Origin: Streptomyces sp. WAC 01529
GTDB lineage: Bacteria; Actinomycetota; Actinomycetes; Streptomycetales; Streptomycetaceae
Length of the DNA: 64,000 nt
Assembly: GCF_003945545.1 (NCBI RefSeq)
Contig: NZ_CP029617.1
Location: forward strand, 6,723,001 to 6,787,000
Direction of reading: 5' to 3'
Position numbers and translations under genes: made by a program. The notes beneath the pieces are model-generated. The model worked only from the letters and a program-made list of their open reading frames with translations, ran no database searches and was not told where the DNA came from. Positions 1 through 8,824 of the stretch are shown here, in pieces (positions within the stretch are counted from its first letter, which is position 1; each line of letters begins with the position of its first letter).

Positions 1-1401
1 GGTGAGGATTCCGGCGGCCCACCACAGGGCGGTGCTGTAGCCGTGGACAAGGGCCTCGGTGCGCTGGCCACGGTGACCGCCGATGTACGTGGCGGTGGAG
101 GAGGCGGCGAGGGTGTTGAGCAGGGCGGTTCCGATCGCGCCGCCGACCTGCTGGGAGGTGTTGACCATCGCGGAGGCGATGCCGGCGTCCTCGGGGCGCG
201 CACCGAGGGTGCCCAGGCTGAAGGCGGGCATCAAGGCGGTGCCCAGGCCCAGGCCGGTGACGAGCATGCCGGGCAGCACGATCGCCCAGTACGAGCTGTG
301 CGGGGTGATCCGGGTGAGGATCAGCAGCCCGCCGGCCGCAACCAGGAAGCCGGGCCCCATCAACGCCCGTGCGGGCAGACGGGGGGCGAGACGGGGGCCG
401 ATCCGGGTGGAGGCGAACACCGAGGCGGCCGCGATCGGCAGGAACCCCGCTCCCGTCTGCACGGGGCTGAGGCCCAGGACGGTCTGCAGGTAGTAGGTCA
501 AAAAGAGGTACATCCCGAAGTTGCCGATGACGGCCAGACCCACCGCGAGGTAGGCGCCGCCGCGGTTGCGATCCGCGAGGACACGCAGGGGCAGCAGCGG
601 GGACTTCGCCCGCATCTGCCACCCGGCGAAGGCGGCCAGCAGGACCAGTCCGGCACAGATGGGACCCAGAGTGGCGGCGGATTTCCAGCCGTCCTCGGAG
701 GCGTGGGAGAGGCCGTAGACGAAGCCGACCAGGCCGGCCGAGGCGAGCAGGACGCCGGGAACGTCGAGGCGGGAACGAGGACGGTCCCGGGCCGGGTCGG
801 GCAGAGTGCGCAGGGCCCCGGCGGCGGCGATGACGCCGAAGAAGATGTTGATCAGCAGGGTCCAGCGCCAGTTCAGCGCCTGCGTGAGCACCCCGCCCAG
901 CATGAGGCCGATCGCCGCGCCGCCGCCGGACAGGGCGCCGAAGACGCCGAACGCCTTGGCGCGTTCCTTGGTGTCGGTGAACATCACCGACATCAGCGAC
1001 AGCACGGCAGGCACGAGCATGGCGCCGAAGACGCCCTGCAGAGCACGCGCCCCGATCAGCATGCCGGTGTTCAGGGCCGCGCCGCCGAGGGCGGAGGCGG
1101 CGGCGAAGCCGACGACGCCGGCCAAAAGGGTCCGCTTGTGCCCCCACAGGTCAGCGAGCCGACCGCCGAGCAGCAGCAGTCCGCCGAAGGTAAGGGAGTA
1201 GGCGGTGATCACCCACTGACGGGAGCCGTCGGAGAAACCGAGGTCGTGCTGGACCGAGGGCAGCGCGATGTTCATGACGGTGACGTCGAGCACGACCATC
1301 AGCTGGGCCAGGCATATGAAGAACAGCGCCGTCCAGCGCCCAGGAACCGGCGCGGATATGGGCGCCGGGCCGGAGCTGGACGGGGCGGACGGTGCAGACA
1401 T
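1..1401 (-). CDS. DHA2-family MFS drug exporter (C-terminus off window)
   Basis: Proton-driven multidrug exporter of the EmrB/QacA (DHA2, 14-helix) type in the cytoplasmic membrane. The minus-strand frame opens at the ATG at 1401 with a short Ser/Pro/Ala-rich leader. It then shows the family motif VVLDVTVMNIALPS in helix 1 and a GGRLADLWGHKRTL motif-A loop between helices 2 and 3, followed by regularly spaced hydrophobic segments to the window edge. It is divergent from the double-AsnC regulator at 1556, which probably controls it. The second exporter in the window (5948-7408) has the same divergent arrangement. The substrate cannot be told from sequence. The gene is incomplete because its 3' end lies before base 1. 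Confidence 0.9.
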   Translation of the reverse strand, partial: MSAPSAPSSSGPAPISAPVPGRWTALFFICLAQLMVVLDVTVMNIALPSVQHDLGFSDGSRQWVITAYSLTFGGLLLLGGRLADLWGHKRTLLAGVVGFAAASALGGAALNTGMLIGARALQGVFGAMLVPAVLSLMSVMFTDTKERAKAFGVFGALSGGGAAIGLMLGGVLTQALNWRWTLLINIFFGVIAAAGALRTLPDPARDRPRSRLDVPGVLLASAGLVGFVYGLSHASEDGWKSAATLGPICAGLVLLAAFAGWQMRAKSPLLPLRVLADRNRGGAYLAVGLAVIGNFGMYLFLTYYLQTVLGLSPVQTGAGFLPIAAASVFASTRIGPRLAPRLPARALMGPGFLVAAGGLLILTRITPHSSYWAIVLPGMLVTGLGLGTALMPAFSLGTLGARPEDAGIASAMVNTSQQVGGAIGTALLNTLAASSTATYIGGHRGQRTEALVHGYSTALWWAAGILT

Positions 1402-1555
1402 GTCAGATCCTCCAGGCGGGTGAGGGTGGGGCGGCCGCCCGGCGCGGTGGTCTCCGTGGCCGGCGGCACGACCTTCACTGTCACGGCAGCAGGCACCGAA
1501 TCCGGAGCCGTACGGTGGAATCTGCAAAGAAACGGCATACAGGCAGGAGCAGGCG

Positions 1556-2524
1556 ATGGAATCCGGCACGGTCGACGAGACTGATCAGCGCCTCGTACGG
1601 GAGCTCCAGCACGACGGACGGGCGCCGTTCAGCCGCATCGCCGATGCCATCGGCGTCTCCGAACACACCGTTGCCCGCCGCTACCGGCGCCTGTACGCCA
1701 TGGGCCTGCGGGTCATCGGCGTGCCCGGGCTGCGGCCCGCGGGGCCGACCCGGTGGCTACTGCGGGTGAGCTGCACCCCCGACGCCTCCGCGAAAATCGC
1801 CGACGCGCTGGCCAGGCGCGACGACACCTCCTGGGTCGTCATCGCCTCCGGCGGCACCGAACTGCACTGCGCGGTCCAGACCCGTACCACGCGCGAACGC
1901 GACGCCCTGTTCCTGCACAAGCTTCCCCAGACCCCGCAGGTCAGCTCCGTCGCCGCGTACTACCTCCTGCACACCTTCGCCGGCGCCTCCGACGCCTGGC
2001 ACATCCCGACCACCACAGGCCCGGAAGACGACGACCAGGAAAAGCCGCCCCCCGGCCCGGCCCCCGACCCCGCCGCACTGGACGCCGTGGACGAACAGCT
2101 CATGGCAGAACTCGCCCAGGACGGCCGCGCCCCCCTCTCCGAACTCGCCCACGCCACCGGCCGCTCACCCGCCAGCATCAACCGCCGCCTGGAGCGCCTG
2201 CGCTCCACCGCCGCCCTGCGGCTCGCCGTCGACTTCATACCCGAACACCTCGGCTACCAGCTACTGGTGCGTTTCTGGCTGCGAGTGGCCCCCGGCCACC
2301 TCGACGCCGTCGGAACCGCCCTCGCCGCCCACTCCGAAATCCCGTTCGTGTCCGCCACCACCGGCGCCTCCAACATGGTCGCGACCGGGATGTTCCGTGA
2401 CGCGGAGGAGCTGTACCAGTACCTCGACCACCGCATCGGTGCCCTCCCCGGAGTGAAGTCCATCGAGACCACCCTGATCCTGCGCGAAGTCAAACGCCTC
2501 ACCTACCACCCCAGCTCCCGATAG
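1556..2524 (+). CDS. Lrp/AsnC-family regulator, two AsnC units in tandem
   Basis: Predicted DNA-binding regulator of 322 aa. It has two AsnC-type helix-turn-helix domains (about residues 5-55 and 175-225), each followed by a ligand-binding-like segment. This double architecture is common in Streptomyces. The start MESGTVDETDQRL fits the usual beginning of an AsnC HTH. It is divergent from the exporter ending at 1401, with 154 bp between the starts where its operator probably lies. It is a clear paralogue of the protein at 7531-8478: both begin with an xDExDxxxxRxLQHDxRAPF-type segment. The effector is unknown. Confidence 0.9.
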   Translation: MESGTVDETDQRLVRELQHDGRAPFSRIADAIGVSEHTVARRYRRLYAMGLRVIGVPGLRPAGPTRWLLRVSCTPDASAKIADALARRDDTSWVVIASGGTELHCAVQTRTTRERDALFLHKLPQTPQVSSVAAYYLLHTFAGASDAWHIPTTTGPEDDDQEKPPPGPAPDPAALDAVDEQLMAELAQDGRAPLSELAHATGRSPASINRRLERLRSTAALRLAVDFIPEHLGYQLLVRFWLRVAPGHLDAVGTALAAHSEIPFVSATTGASNMVATGMFRDAEELYQYLDHRIGALPGVKSIETTLILREVKRLTYHPSSR

Positions 2525-3059
2525 GCGCCACCTGGCTATGCGAGAGGACCTTGTACGCGGTGCCGCGCACCGACAACAACTGGGACGGCCGTGCCCGAAC
2601 CGATGCCGGCGGCAACGCCTCCCGGGATTCCGTAAGCCGCCACGCTCGCCACATCTTGCCCCCGAACCTTGCGGCCAGCGCCACCCGCGAGCAGGCCCCG
2701 GTTCTTCGCCGAAGTCAGCAACCGCGTCGCCTACCCCTTACACCGAAGGAACGCGGCGACGCCGTCGCCCACTGGGCCATCGGCGATCCCTTGCGCCCGC
2801 CCTCCGGCCGATGACGCTCTATATCCCGGCCGGGTACGCAGCAAGGCGTCCCCCACCCCGAGCTCTCATCAAAGTTCATCTGTGAAAGTTCTGCCACAGC
2901 CCCAGGGCGATCACGCCGCAGCACCGAAAATGCAAGATCGAATTACATGAACCAGGCAGAAGCCGATCACAACATTCCTTCATCACCCAGCTAAGCGTGG
3001 GCCCCGGCCCCGCCGGAGCCTGCCGCCCTCTGCGCACCCGCACCGCGTACAGGATCGAG
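2525..3059. other. Non-coding or decayed stretch downstream of AsnC gene
   Basis: Short open frames occur on both strands but none has a convincing start, ribosome site or recognisable product. Around 2928-2953 there is a segment (AAATGCAAGATC followed by AATxACAxGAACC) that recurs with few changes near 8739-8765, in both cases downstream of an AsnC-type regulator. This suggests that the duplicated exporter/regulator cassette once included this flank. Confidence 0.4.
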
Positions 3060-3187
3060 GAGTGACGGCCCTTCCAGGCCGCTGGAGGCGAGCAGTACCC
3101 CGGGAACATCGAGGCGGGGCCGGGCCCGCTGCGGATCCGGCTGCGGCAGGGTGCACAGGCTCCGACGGCCGCGACGCCGAATGGGCC
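3060..3187 (-). pseudogene. Remnant of a third DHA2 exporter gene
   Basis: The minus strand here translates to a short segment reading TLPQPDPQRARPRLDVPGVL and then LASSGLEG. It matches the inner segment of the exporter at 1-1401 (TLPDPARDRPRSRLDVPGVL, then LASAGLVG), and the DNA is also visibly similar to 741-840. No start, no stop and no other part of the gene survives. It abuts the stop of the VOC gene, so it is best read as a scar left by recombination between exporter copies. Confidence 0.7.
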
Positions 3188-3619
3188 CTACTGGGCCTTG
3201 AGCCTGTCGTCTTCGGGTGGGTGGTTGTTGGACCAGTCGAGTTGGCACAGGACCAAGCGGTAACCGTCGGGGTCCTCGATGGTGACTCCCCACTGAGCCC
3301 AGTAAGGGTTGTCGGAGGTGACGATCTTGCCGCCGTGATGGGCGAGTTGGTCGACCAGCTGTTGCGGAACTGGGTGGTCAAGGTAGAAGACCAGGAGGTC
3401 GTCCTCGGTCGGGGTAGGGGCGGCTGGTTCCGCTCCGTGGTGTGTCAGCTCGATGTGCCAGTTGGCGTCCGGCAGCCCCAGCATGCGCAGCGCGTGGTCC
3501 GCGGCGTCGCGGCCGAAGAGGAGGGAGAGGCCAAGGCCGTCGCACCAGAACGCCTGGGTGGCTTCCATGTTGGCGGTGGGGCGGGAGACGCGCAGATGCG
3601 TGTCAGCGGTGATTTGCAC
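3188..3619 (-). CDS. VOC-superfamily (glyoxalase/bleomycin-resistance-like) protein
   Basis: A 143-aa protein of the vicinal-oxygen-chelate fold. It has an N-terminal beta-alpha-beta segment (MQITADTHLRVSRPTANMEA) with the typical F-W-x-D-G-L-G-L-S pattern, and a C-terminal half ending in GVTIEDPDGYRLVLCQ, the hallmark DPDGxxL strand. Family members isomerise or cleave metal-bound substrates or sequester drugs. Residues alone do not say which applies here. It is the last gene of the minus-strand run led by the exporter at 7408. The ATG has an AGGAG-like site upstream (GAAAGGAGTCTCC). Confidence 0.85.
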   Translation of the reverse strand: MQITADTHLRVSRPTANMEATQAFWCDGLGLSLLFGRDAADHALRMLGLPDANWHIELTHHGAEPAAPTPTEDDLLVFYLDHPVPQQLVDQLAHHGGKIVTSDNPYWAQWGVTIEDPDGYRLVLCQLDWSNNHPPEDDRLKAQ

Positions 3620-3704
3620 GGGAGACTCCTTTCTTGCCGGCTGCTCAGTCGGTTGAGCGGTCCGGTGTCGGGGGTGGCGGCACAGCGGGGCGAAAGGTGT
3701 TATT

Positions 3705-4283
3705 TCACGTCCGCTTGAGTTCCTCGGTGAGCTGATGGCTGGTGAGGATGCGGGAGAAGGCGGGGAGCATGCGCTGGACGCTGAAGGTGTGAGTTTCGTC
3801 GTCGAAGCTGGAGCAGAGGTCTTCCAGTACCGTGATGTGGTAGCCGGAGTCGGACCCGGTGCGGGCGGTTGCTTCGACGACGAAGTTGGTCGCCACGCCG
3901 CCCAGTACCAGTTCGGTGGGCTGAAGTTGGGCGAGTTTCTGTGTGAGGTTGGTGCCGATGAAGGGGTCGGCCCCGCCCTTGGTGATCACGGGTTCGCCGG
4001 GCAGTGGGGAGACTTCGTCGCAGATGGCGCTGAGCGGGTCGTCGTCCTGGAGGCGGTTCTGTTCGCGGATGCTGCGGAAGAACGGGGCGGCGCTCGTCAT
4101 GCGGGTGTAGTGCTCGTCGAAGCAGGCGCGGACGAAGAGGCGTGGCAGATCACGGCGGCGGAATTCCTCCAGCATTGCGGCGGCGGCTGTCAGGACGCCG
4201 CGTTCGCGGGCATGTTCGCCCAGGGCGCCGTGTTTGCACAGCTCGACCTGGTAGTCCAGCAGCAGCAGAACGGGGCGGGACAT
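3705..4283 (-). CDS. Isochorismatase-like hydrolase lacking the usual cysteine
   Basis: A 192-aa protein of the isochorismatase/cysteine-hydrolase fold. Asp10 lies in LLLLDYQ, Lys102 in VITKGGADPF, and the cis-peptide loop reads GGVATNFVVEATAR. The nucleophilic cysteine is normally the second residue after the Asn in this loop (ATNxC), but Val135 occupies that position. Either the enzyme uses another mechanism, as some cysteine-less homologues are thought to, or it is inactive. It lies mid-operon, between the 2OG oxygenase and the VOC gene, which suggests a small-molecule modification pathway coupled to export. Confidence 0.8.
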   Translation of the reverse strand: MSRPVLLLLDYQVELCKHGALGEHARERGVLTAAAAMLEEFRRRDLPRLFVRACFDEHYTRMTSAAPFFRSIREQNRLQDDDPLSAICDEVSPLPGEPVITKGGADPFIGTNLTQKLAQLQPTELVLGGVATNFVVEATARTGSDSGYHITVLEDLCSSFDDETHTFSVQRMLPAFSRILTSHQLTEELKRT

Positions 4284-4379
4284 TCAGCGGTCGCTCCTCT
4301 TGGGGCGGGGTGGCGGCACCGAGCGCGGGTGCAGCCGCCGTTGGAGGCTGCCGGGTGGCAGCCGGTAACGGGCGCTGGT

Positions 4380-5336
4380 CTACGGGCTGTTAATGGCGCG
4401 CAGCTTGTCGCTGATCCAGTCGCCAGCACGCACGCCCTCGTACTGCTTGTGGCCGAGAGGCGCGGGCAGGGGCGTGATGAGGGTGCCGGGGGCGCAGCTG
4501 TGGAAGTACACCAGCGAGGTCAGCTCCTCCTCAGGGGCATCTGCGGAGGGCGGGAGGACGCGGTGGCGTCCGGAGCGCCAGCGACCGCCGCTCCAGTGTT
4601 CCATCAGGTCGCCGATGTTGAGGGTGAACACGCCGGGCTCGTAGGGGGCGTCCTGCCAGCCGTGTTCATCGTCGTGGACCTGGAGGCCGCCTTTGCCAGT
4701 CTGCCGGTCGAGGATAGTGATGAGGCCGAAGTCGGTGTGCGGGCCGACACGGAACTGGCCGGGTGCGGCGGCGCCGGTGGCCTGGGCCGCCGGGTACCAG
4801 TTGATGTTGAATCCCCAGTGCGGGCGGGTGGTGTGCCGGGTGAAGAAGTCCGCCGGCCGGCGTAGTGCCGTTGCCATGATCTGGAGCAGGGTGTCGGCCA
4901 GGGCACGCACGTGCTCGGTGTACTGGGTTACCAGCGGGTGAAGGGAGGGCGCCTCGTCGGGCCAGCGGTGGGGCGTGTGCTGTGTGGTGCCGGGCTGCGC
5001 GGAGGAGTCGGCGGCACACGACCAGGCTTCCAGCAGGTCGGGTGGGGTCTGGGTGCCCTCGGAGAGGGCGGTGGTCACCCGTTCCCGGCCAATCCAGCCG
5101 CGCCGGTCCGGAAGCTGGGCGTAGCCCTCTTTGACGGCCGGCGGCAGGTGGAAGAAGTCGCGGGCCGCGGCGCGCACACGACCGGGCAGGTCCGGGTCGA
5201 TGCCGTGCCCGGTGACCAGGAGGAATCCGGTGGACTGAAGGGTCTGGTCGACCTGGGCAGCGAGCTGTGCGCGGCCCGCCGGGTTGTCCTGCGACCACTG
5301 AGTGAGATCGATGGTCGGGATCAGAGGGGCGGCCAT
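4380..5336 (-). CDS. 2-oxoglutarate/Fe(II) oxygenase, isopenicillin-N-synthase-like
   Basis: A 318-aa member of the plant/fungal-type non-haem iron oxygenases. The N-terminal DIOX_N-like region (PTIDLTQW, then TGFLLVTGHGID) is followed by a double-stranded beta-helix. The metal triad is visible as His200-x-Asp202 in GPHTDFGLITIL and His258 in SGRHRV. The RxS motif that binds 2-oxoglutarate or substrate carboxylate reads LTS at 272-274, so the arginine is missing at the expected place. That leaves cosubstrate use uncertain. It is translated after the glutathione peroxidase gene in the same direction. No pathway can be named. Confidence 0.88.
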   Translation of the reverse strand: MAAPLIPTIDLTQWSQDNPAGRAQLAAQVDQTLQSTGFLLVTGHGIDPDLPGRVRAAARDFFHLPPAVKEGYAQLPDRRGWIGRERVTTALSEGTQTPPDLLEAWSCAADSSAQPGTTQHTPHRWPDEAPSLHPLVTQYTEHVRALADTLLQIMATALRRPADFFTRHTTRPHWGFNINWYPAAQATGAAAPGQFRVGPHTDFGLITILDRQTGKGGLQVHDDEHGWQDAPYEPGVFTLNIGDLMEHWSGGRWRSGRHRVLPPSADAPEEELTSLVYFHSCAPGTLITPLPAPLGHKQYEGVRAGDWISDKLRAINSP

Positions 5337-5417
5337 GAGGGTTCTCCTTCCGGGATCGGTAAGCGCGGGGCGGGCCGGCCGGGTCGTGCGGTGGTGGGCC
5401 CACCCCGCGGGTGGTGG

Positions 5418-5906
5418 TCAGGCAGGCAGGATCTGTTCGAGGGTGGCGATGATCTGGGGTGCGTCGGGTTCGGTCTGCGGGCTGAAGCGGGCGGCGACCG
5501 TGCCGTCGGGGGCGATGAGGAACTTCTCGAAGTTCCAGCGGACCTCCCCGCTGTATCCGTCGGCGTCCGCGGTGGTGATCAGTGCGGCGTAGAGAGGGTG
5601 GCGGCCTTCGCCGTGCACGTCGGTCTTCTGCGTCATCGGGAAGGAGGCGCCGTAGGTGGCCGAGCAGAAGGTGGCGATCTCCTCGGGTGTGCCGGGCTCC
5701 TGGCCCATGAACTGGTTGCAGGGCACCCCCAGGACGGTGAAGCCGCGCGGTGCGTAGTGCTGCTGGAGTTTCTCCAGTGCCGCGTACTGGGGGGTCAGGC
5801 CGCACTGGGAGGCGACGTTGACGATCAGAACGGCCCTGCCCCGGTACTGGGCGAGGTCAGCCGGTCCGCCGGCCAGGGCGCCGATCTCGATGTCGAAGAC
5901 AGACAT
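5418..5906 (-). CDS. Glutathione-peroxidase-family thiol peroxidase
   Basis: A 162-aa peroxidase of the cysteine (not selenocysteine) Gpx type, reducing peroxides with thiols in the cytoplasm. The catalytic tetrad is visible: Cys35 in NVASQCGLTPQY, Gln65 in PCNQF, and Trp124-Asn125 in RWNFEKFL. I place the start at the ATG at 5906, because AAGG lies eight bases upstream and the protein then begins MSVFDIEIGAL as the family does. A GTG at 5951 would add 15 unconserved residues but would overlap the exporter stop (GTGA). The context suggests protection against an oxidising compound handled by this operon. Confidence 0.9.
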   Translation of the reverse strand: MSVFDIEIGALAGGPADLAQYRGRAVLIVNVASQCGLTPQYAALEKLQQHYAPRGFTVLGVPCNQFMGQEPGTPEEIATFCSATYGASFPMTQKTDVHGEGRHPLYAALITTADADGYSGEVRWNFEKFLIAPDGTVAARFSPQTEPDAPQIIATLEQILPA

Positions 5907-5947
5907 GTCACACCTTGGATGTGAGCTGGATTGAGGGGTGGCGTGGT

Positions 5948-7408
5948 TCACCGGGCGGTTTCGCCGGTGCGGGAGGGAAGCATCGCCGGCATGACGGCGG
6001 CGGTCAGGGCGAAGGCGCAGGCGGTGATGAGAAAGACCAGCGCGTAGCCGTCGGCCAGCTGTGCGGGGCTGCCGGGGGTCGCACCGTGGCTAGTGTGGGA
6101 GGCGGCGACGGCGGAGAGGATGGACAGCCCCAGGGCGCCACCCATCTGGCGGGCGGTGTTGTTGATGCCGGAGGCAGCTCCGGTGTCCTCGGTGGCCACG
6201 CAGTCGGTGGTCAGGGAGGTGAGGGCGGTGGCGGCGTAGCCCAGGCCCAGGGACATCACCAGGCCGGGCAGCAGGAAGGCGGTCAGGTAGGTGCCATCGG
6301 CGCTCAGGGCCGCGTACTGCCACAGCGATCCGGCCGCCGCAAGGGCCAGCCCCCCGGTGATGAGCATCGTGCGCCCGGCGCGCCGGGCGAGGCGGGCCGA
6401 GGTCTTCGAGGCGAGCACGATCGCCAGCGAGTGCGGGAGGAAGGACAGGCCCGCCTGCAGCGGGGAGTAGTGCAGGACGTTCTGGGCGTAGAGGTTGAGG
6501 AAGAACCACATCACCACGAACATCGCCCCCACCGGCAGGATGCCGACCGTGGTCGCGCGCAGGCTGCGGTTGGCGAACAGCCGCAGCGGCATCAGCGGCG
6601 CGGCAGTGCGGGCTTGGACCAGCACGAACAGCGCCAGCAGGATCACCCCGGCGATCAAGGGCAGCAGCGTGCCCGCCGCCTGCCAGCCCGCGGTCTCCGA
6701 GCGGCTGATGCCGAACGTGAGCGCGGCCAGTCCCGTACACACCAGCACCGCCCCCGGCACATCCAGCTTCGCCGAGCCGGCCGGACGCACCTTGGGCAGC
6801 CAGGCCAGGGAACCGGCCAGCACCAGCAGGCCCACCGGCACGTTGATCAACAGGACCGAGCGCCAGGACAGGTACTCCACCAGCACCCCGCCCACCAGGC
6901 TGCCCGCGGCTCCTCCGGCGGAAGCGACCGCAGCCCAGGTGCCGATCGCCCGCGAGCGGGCCTCAACCTCGGCGAAGGCGGTGCTCACCAGCGTGAGCGT
7001 GACCGGCGCGACGGCAGCCGACCCCACGCCCTGCGCGGCCCGGGCCACAAGAATCTGCCACGGCTCCTGCGCCAGCCCGCCGCCCAGGCTCGCGAGCGTG
7101 AAGAGGGCCATGCCGGTGATGAAGACCGTCCGCTGACCCCACAGGTCACCCAGACGCCCGAACAGCAGCATCAACCCCGAGAACGGGATCACATAGGCGA
7201 TGGTCACCCACTGCAGGGCCGAGGGACTCATCCCCAGGTCCTGGCGCATCGGCGGGATCGCCACATTCATCACCGACACATCGAGGATGACCAGGAACTG
7301 GCCCAGGCACGCCAGGACCAGCACCGCCCACCGCGGCCCACGGCCCGCAGCCGGTCCGGGATCACCGCCTTGAGGGGCCGGGCGAGAGGAAGGGGCCAAG
7401 GTACGCAT
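5948..7408 (-). CDS. DHA2-family MFS drug exporter
   Basis: A 486-aa, 14-helix exporter. Helix 1 carries VILDVSVMNVAIPP, the loop after helix 2 reads GRLGDLWGQRTVFI (motif A), and a GAASGINNTARQMGGALG segment matches the conserved helix-11 region. The start at 7408 (MRTLAP) is favoured by GAAGG ten bases upstream, although a further in-frame start exists at 7453. It is divergent from the AsnC-type regulator at 7531 and is the first gene of a five-gene minus-strand operon running to 3188. It is paralogous to the exporter at the window start. Confidence 0.92.
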   Translation of the reverse strand: MRTLAPSSRPAPQGGDPGPAAGRGPRWAVLVLACLGQFLVILDVSVMNVAIPPMRQDLGMSPSALQWVTIAYVIPFSGLMLLFGRLGDLWGQRTVFITGMALFTLASLGGGLAQEPWQILVARAAQGVGSAAVAPVTLTLVSTAFAEVEARSRAIGTWAAVASAGGAAGSLVGGVLVEYLSWRSVLLINVPVGLLVLAGSLAWLPKVRPAGSAKLDVPGAVLVCTGLAALTFGISRSETAGWQAAGTLLPLIAGVILLALFVLVQARTAAPLMPLRLFANRSLRATTVGILPVGAMFVVMWFFLNLYAQNVLHYSPLQAGLSFLPHSLAIVLASKTSARLARRAGRTMLITGGLALAAAGSLWQYAALSADGTYLTAFLLPGLVMSLGLGYAATALTSLTTDCVATEDTGAASGINNTARQMGGALGLSILSAVAASHTSHGATPGSPAQLADGYALVFLITACAFALTAAVMPAMLPSRTGETAR

Positions 7409-7530
7409 GAAGAACTGCCTTCGTGACTCAGACGGGAAGAGGGACGCCCCCACCTTCCAGCCGCATCACCCTCCAGCCCGAGTCATATCCTGGATCCCGG
7501 GAAGAACCCACATCAGGATCGGAGATACGA

Positions 7531-8478
7531 GTGGAATCCGTCAGCCTGGACGAGATGGATCACCAGTTCCTGCGTATCCTCCAGCATGACCCACGCGCCC
7601 CCTTCGCCCGCATCGGCACGATGCTGGGGGTCTCCGAGACCACCGTGACCCGCCGCTACCAGCGCCTGCGCGGCCTGGGCCTGCGCATCACCGCCCAACC
7701 CGTCCCCTCCCGCCTCGGCCTGACCCGCTGGCTGCTGCGCCTGCACACCGTGCCCCACGCCGCCACCACGATCGCCGAAGCCCTCGCCCGCCGCCCCGAC
7801 ACCAGCTGGGTCACCCTCGCTTCCGGCGGTACCGAGATCAACTGCGCGGTCAACACCCGCAGCCGCCACGAGCGCAACGTCCTGCTGCTGGAGAAGCTCC
7901 CCCGCACCCCACAGGTCACCTCCGTCACCGCCCACTGCCTGCTGCACATCTTCACCGGCGCCGCCAGCACCTGGCATGCCACCCGCTTCGGGACCGACGC
8001 CCACCTGCTCGCCGCCGACCCCGACACCAGCACCGAACCGGTCACCCTGGACACCACCGACTACGCACTCCTCGGGCAGCTCGCCACCGACGGGCGCATG
8101 TCCATCACCGAACTCGCCGCCACCACCGGGCGGTCCACCTCCACCGTCCAGCGCCGCCTCGACCACCTGCGCACCACCGGCGCCGTCAGCTTCGCCATCG
8201 ACTTCGACCCCGAACTCCTCGGCTACCACATGAACACCCGCCTGTGGCTGCGCGTCTCCCCCACCCACCTGCGCACCGTCGGCAAAGCCCTGGCCGCCCA
8301 CCCCGAAATCGCATTCGCCGCGGCCACCACCGGCCCCTCCAACCTCGTCGCCAGCGGCCTCTTCCGCGACCCTTACGACCTGTACCGCTACATGGACGAG
8401 AAACTCGGCACCCTGCCCATCGACACCACCGAGACCGCCCCCATCCTCCGCGACGTCAAACGCCTCACCACGACCTGA
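7531..8478 (+). CDS. Lrp/AsnC-family regulator, two AsnC units in tandem
   Basis: A 315-aa paralogue of the regulator at 1556-2524 with the same two-HTH layout. The open frame extends upstream to 7423. The GTG at 7531 is preferred because GGAG lies close upstream (GGAGATACGA) and because the resulting N-terminus (VESVSLDEMDHQFLRILQHD) lines up with its paralogue. It is divergent from the exporter operon starting at 7408, with about 120 bp between, and is presumably its regulator. Ligand unknown. Confidence 0.9.
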   Translation: MESVSLDEMDHQFLRILQHDPRAPFARIGTMLGVSETTVTRRYQRLRGLGLRITAQPVPSRLGLTRWLLRLHTVPHAATTIAEALARRPDTSWVTLASGGTEINCAVNTRSRHERNVLLLEKLPRTPQVTSVTAHCLLHIFTGAASTWHATRFGTDAHLLAADPDTSTEPVTLDTTDYALLGQLATDGRMSITELAATTGRSTSTVQRRLDHLRTTGAVSFAIDFDPELLGYHMNTRLWLRVSPTHLRTVGKALAAHPEIAFAAATTGPSNLVASGLFRDPYDLYRYMDEKLGTLPIDTTETAPILRDVKRLTTT

Positions 8479-8479
8479 C

Positions 8480-8683
8480 TGCCACAAGGACACCCGGAAA
8501 CCCCTCGGCTCTGCGGCGAACGCCAAGGCCAAGCTGAAGCTGGTCGCGCCCGGGGGAACAGTGCACTCGCCGCTCTACGGCCCCAAGCAGGCCACGGAGT
8601 TCCATCCCACACTCTTCGCCGATGCCCAAGTTGACGAGATCTTCACCCACTCCCTGGCCTTCGCCCTCCGCCTCATGGCCTAA
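8480..8683 (+). pseudogene. C-terminal fragment of an unidentified gene
   Basis: One frame without a start codon reads as well-formed protein for about 65 residues, including KLKLVAPGGTVHSPLYGPKQ and ending HSLAFALRLMA before the TAA at 8681. GC3 is high throughout. It begins within the stop region of the AsnC gene, so the 5' part has been lost. I do not recognise the parent family. Confidence 0.5.
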
Positions 8684-8824
8684 CAGGAAGGCAGCTCACG
8701 GCGGTTCGCGTTCCAGCACGCGTCTACCACCACAGGAAATGCAAGATCCAATGACACGAACCGAGCTCACCCCGGGCTTCGTGTTCCTTCATCCCACAGA
8801 TCAGCACTGCAGGCCGATGCAACG

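Noticed and set aside
43..1584. Long plus-strand frame of 513 codons over the first exporter
   Set aside because: Gly/Gln/Arg-rich composition and exact overlap with a well-formed MFS exporter on the minus strand mark it as a GC-rich shadow. The same applies to long plus-strand frames at 3735-4865, 5915-7426, 28707-30296, 35895-38036 and 38753-40981.
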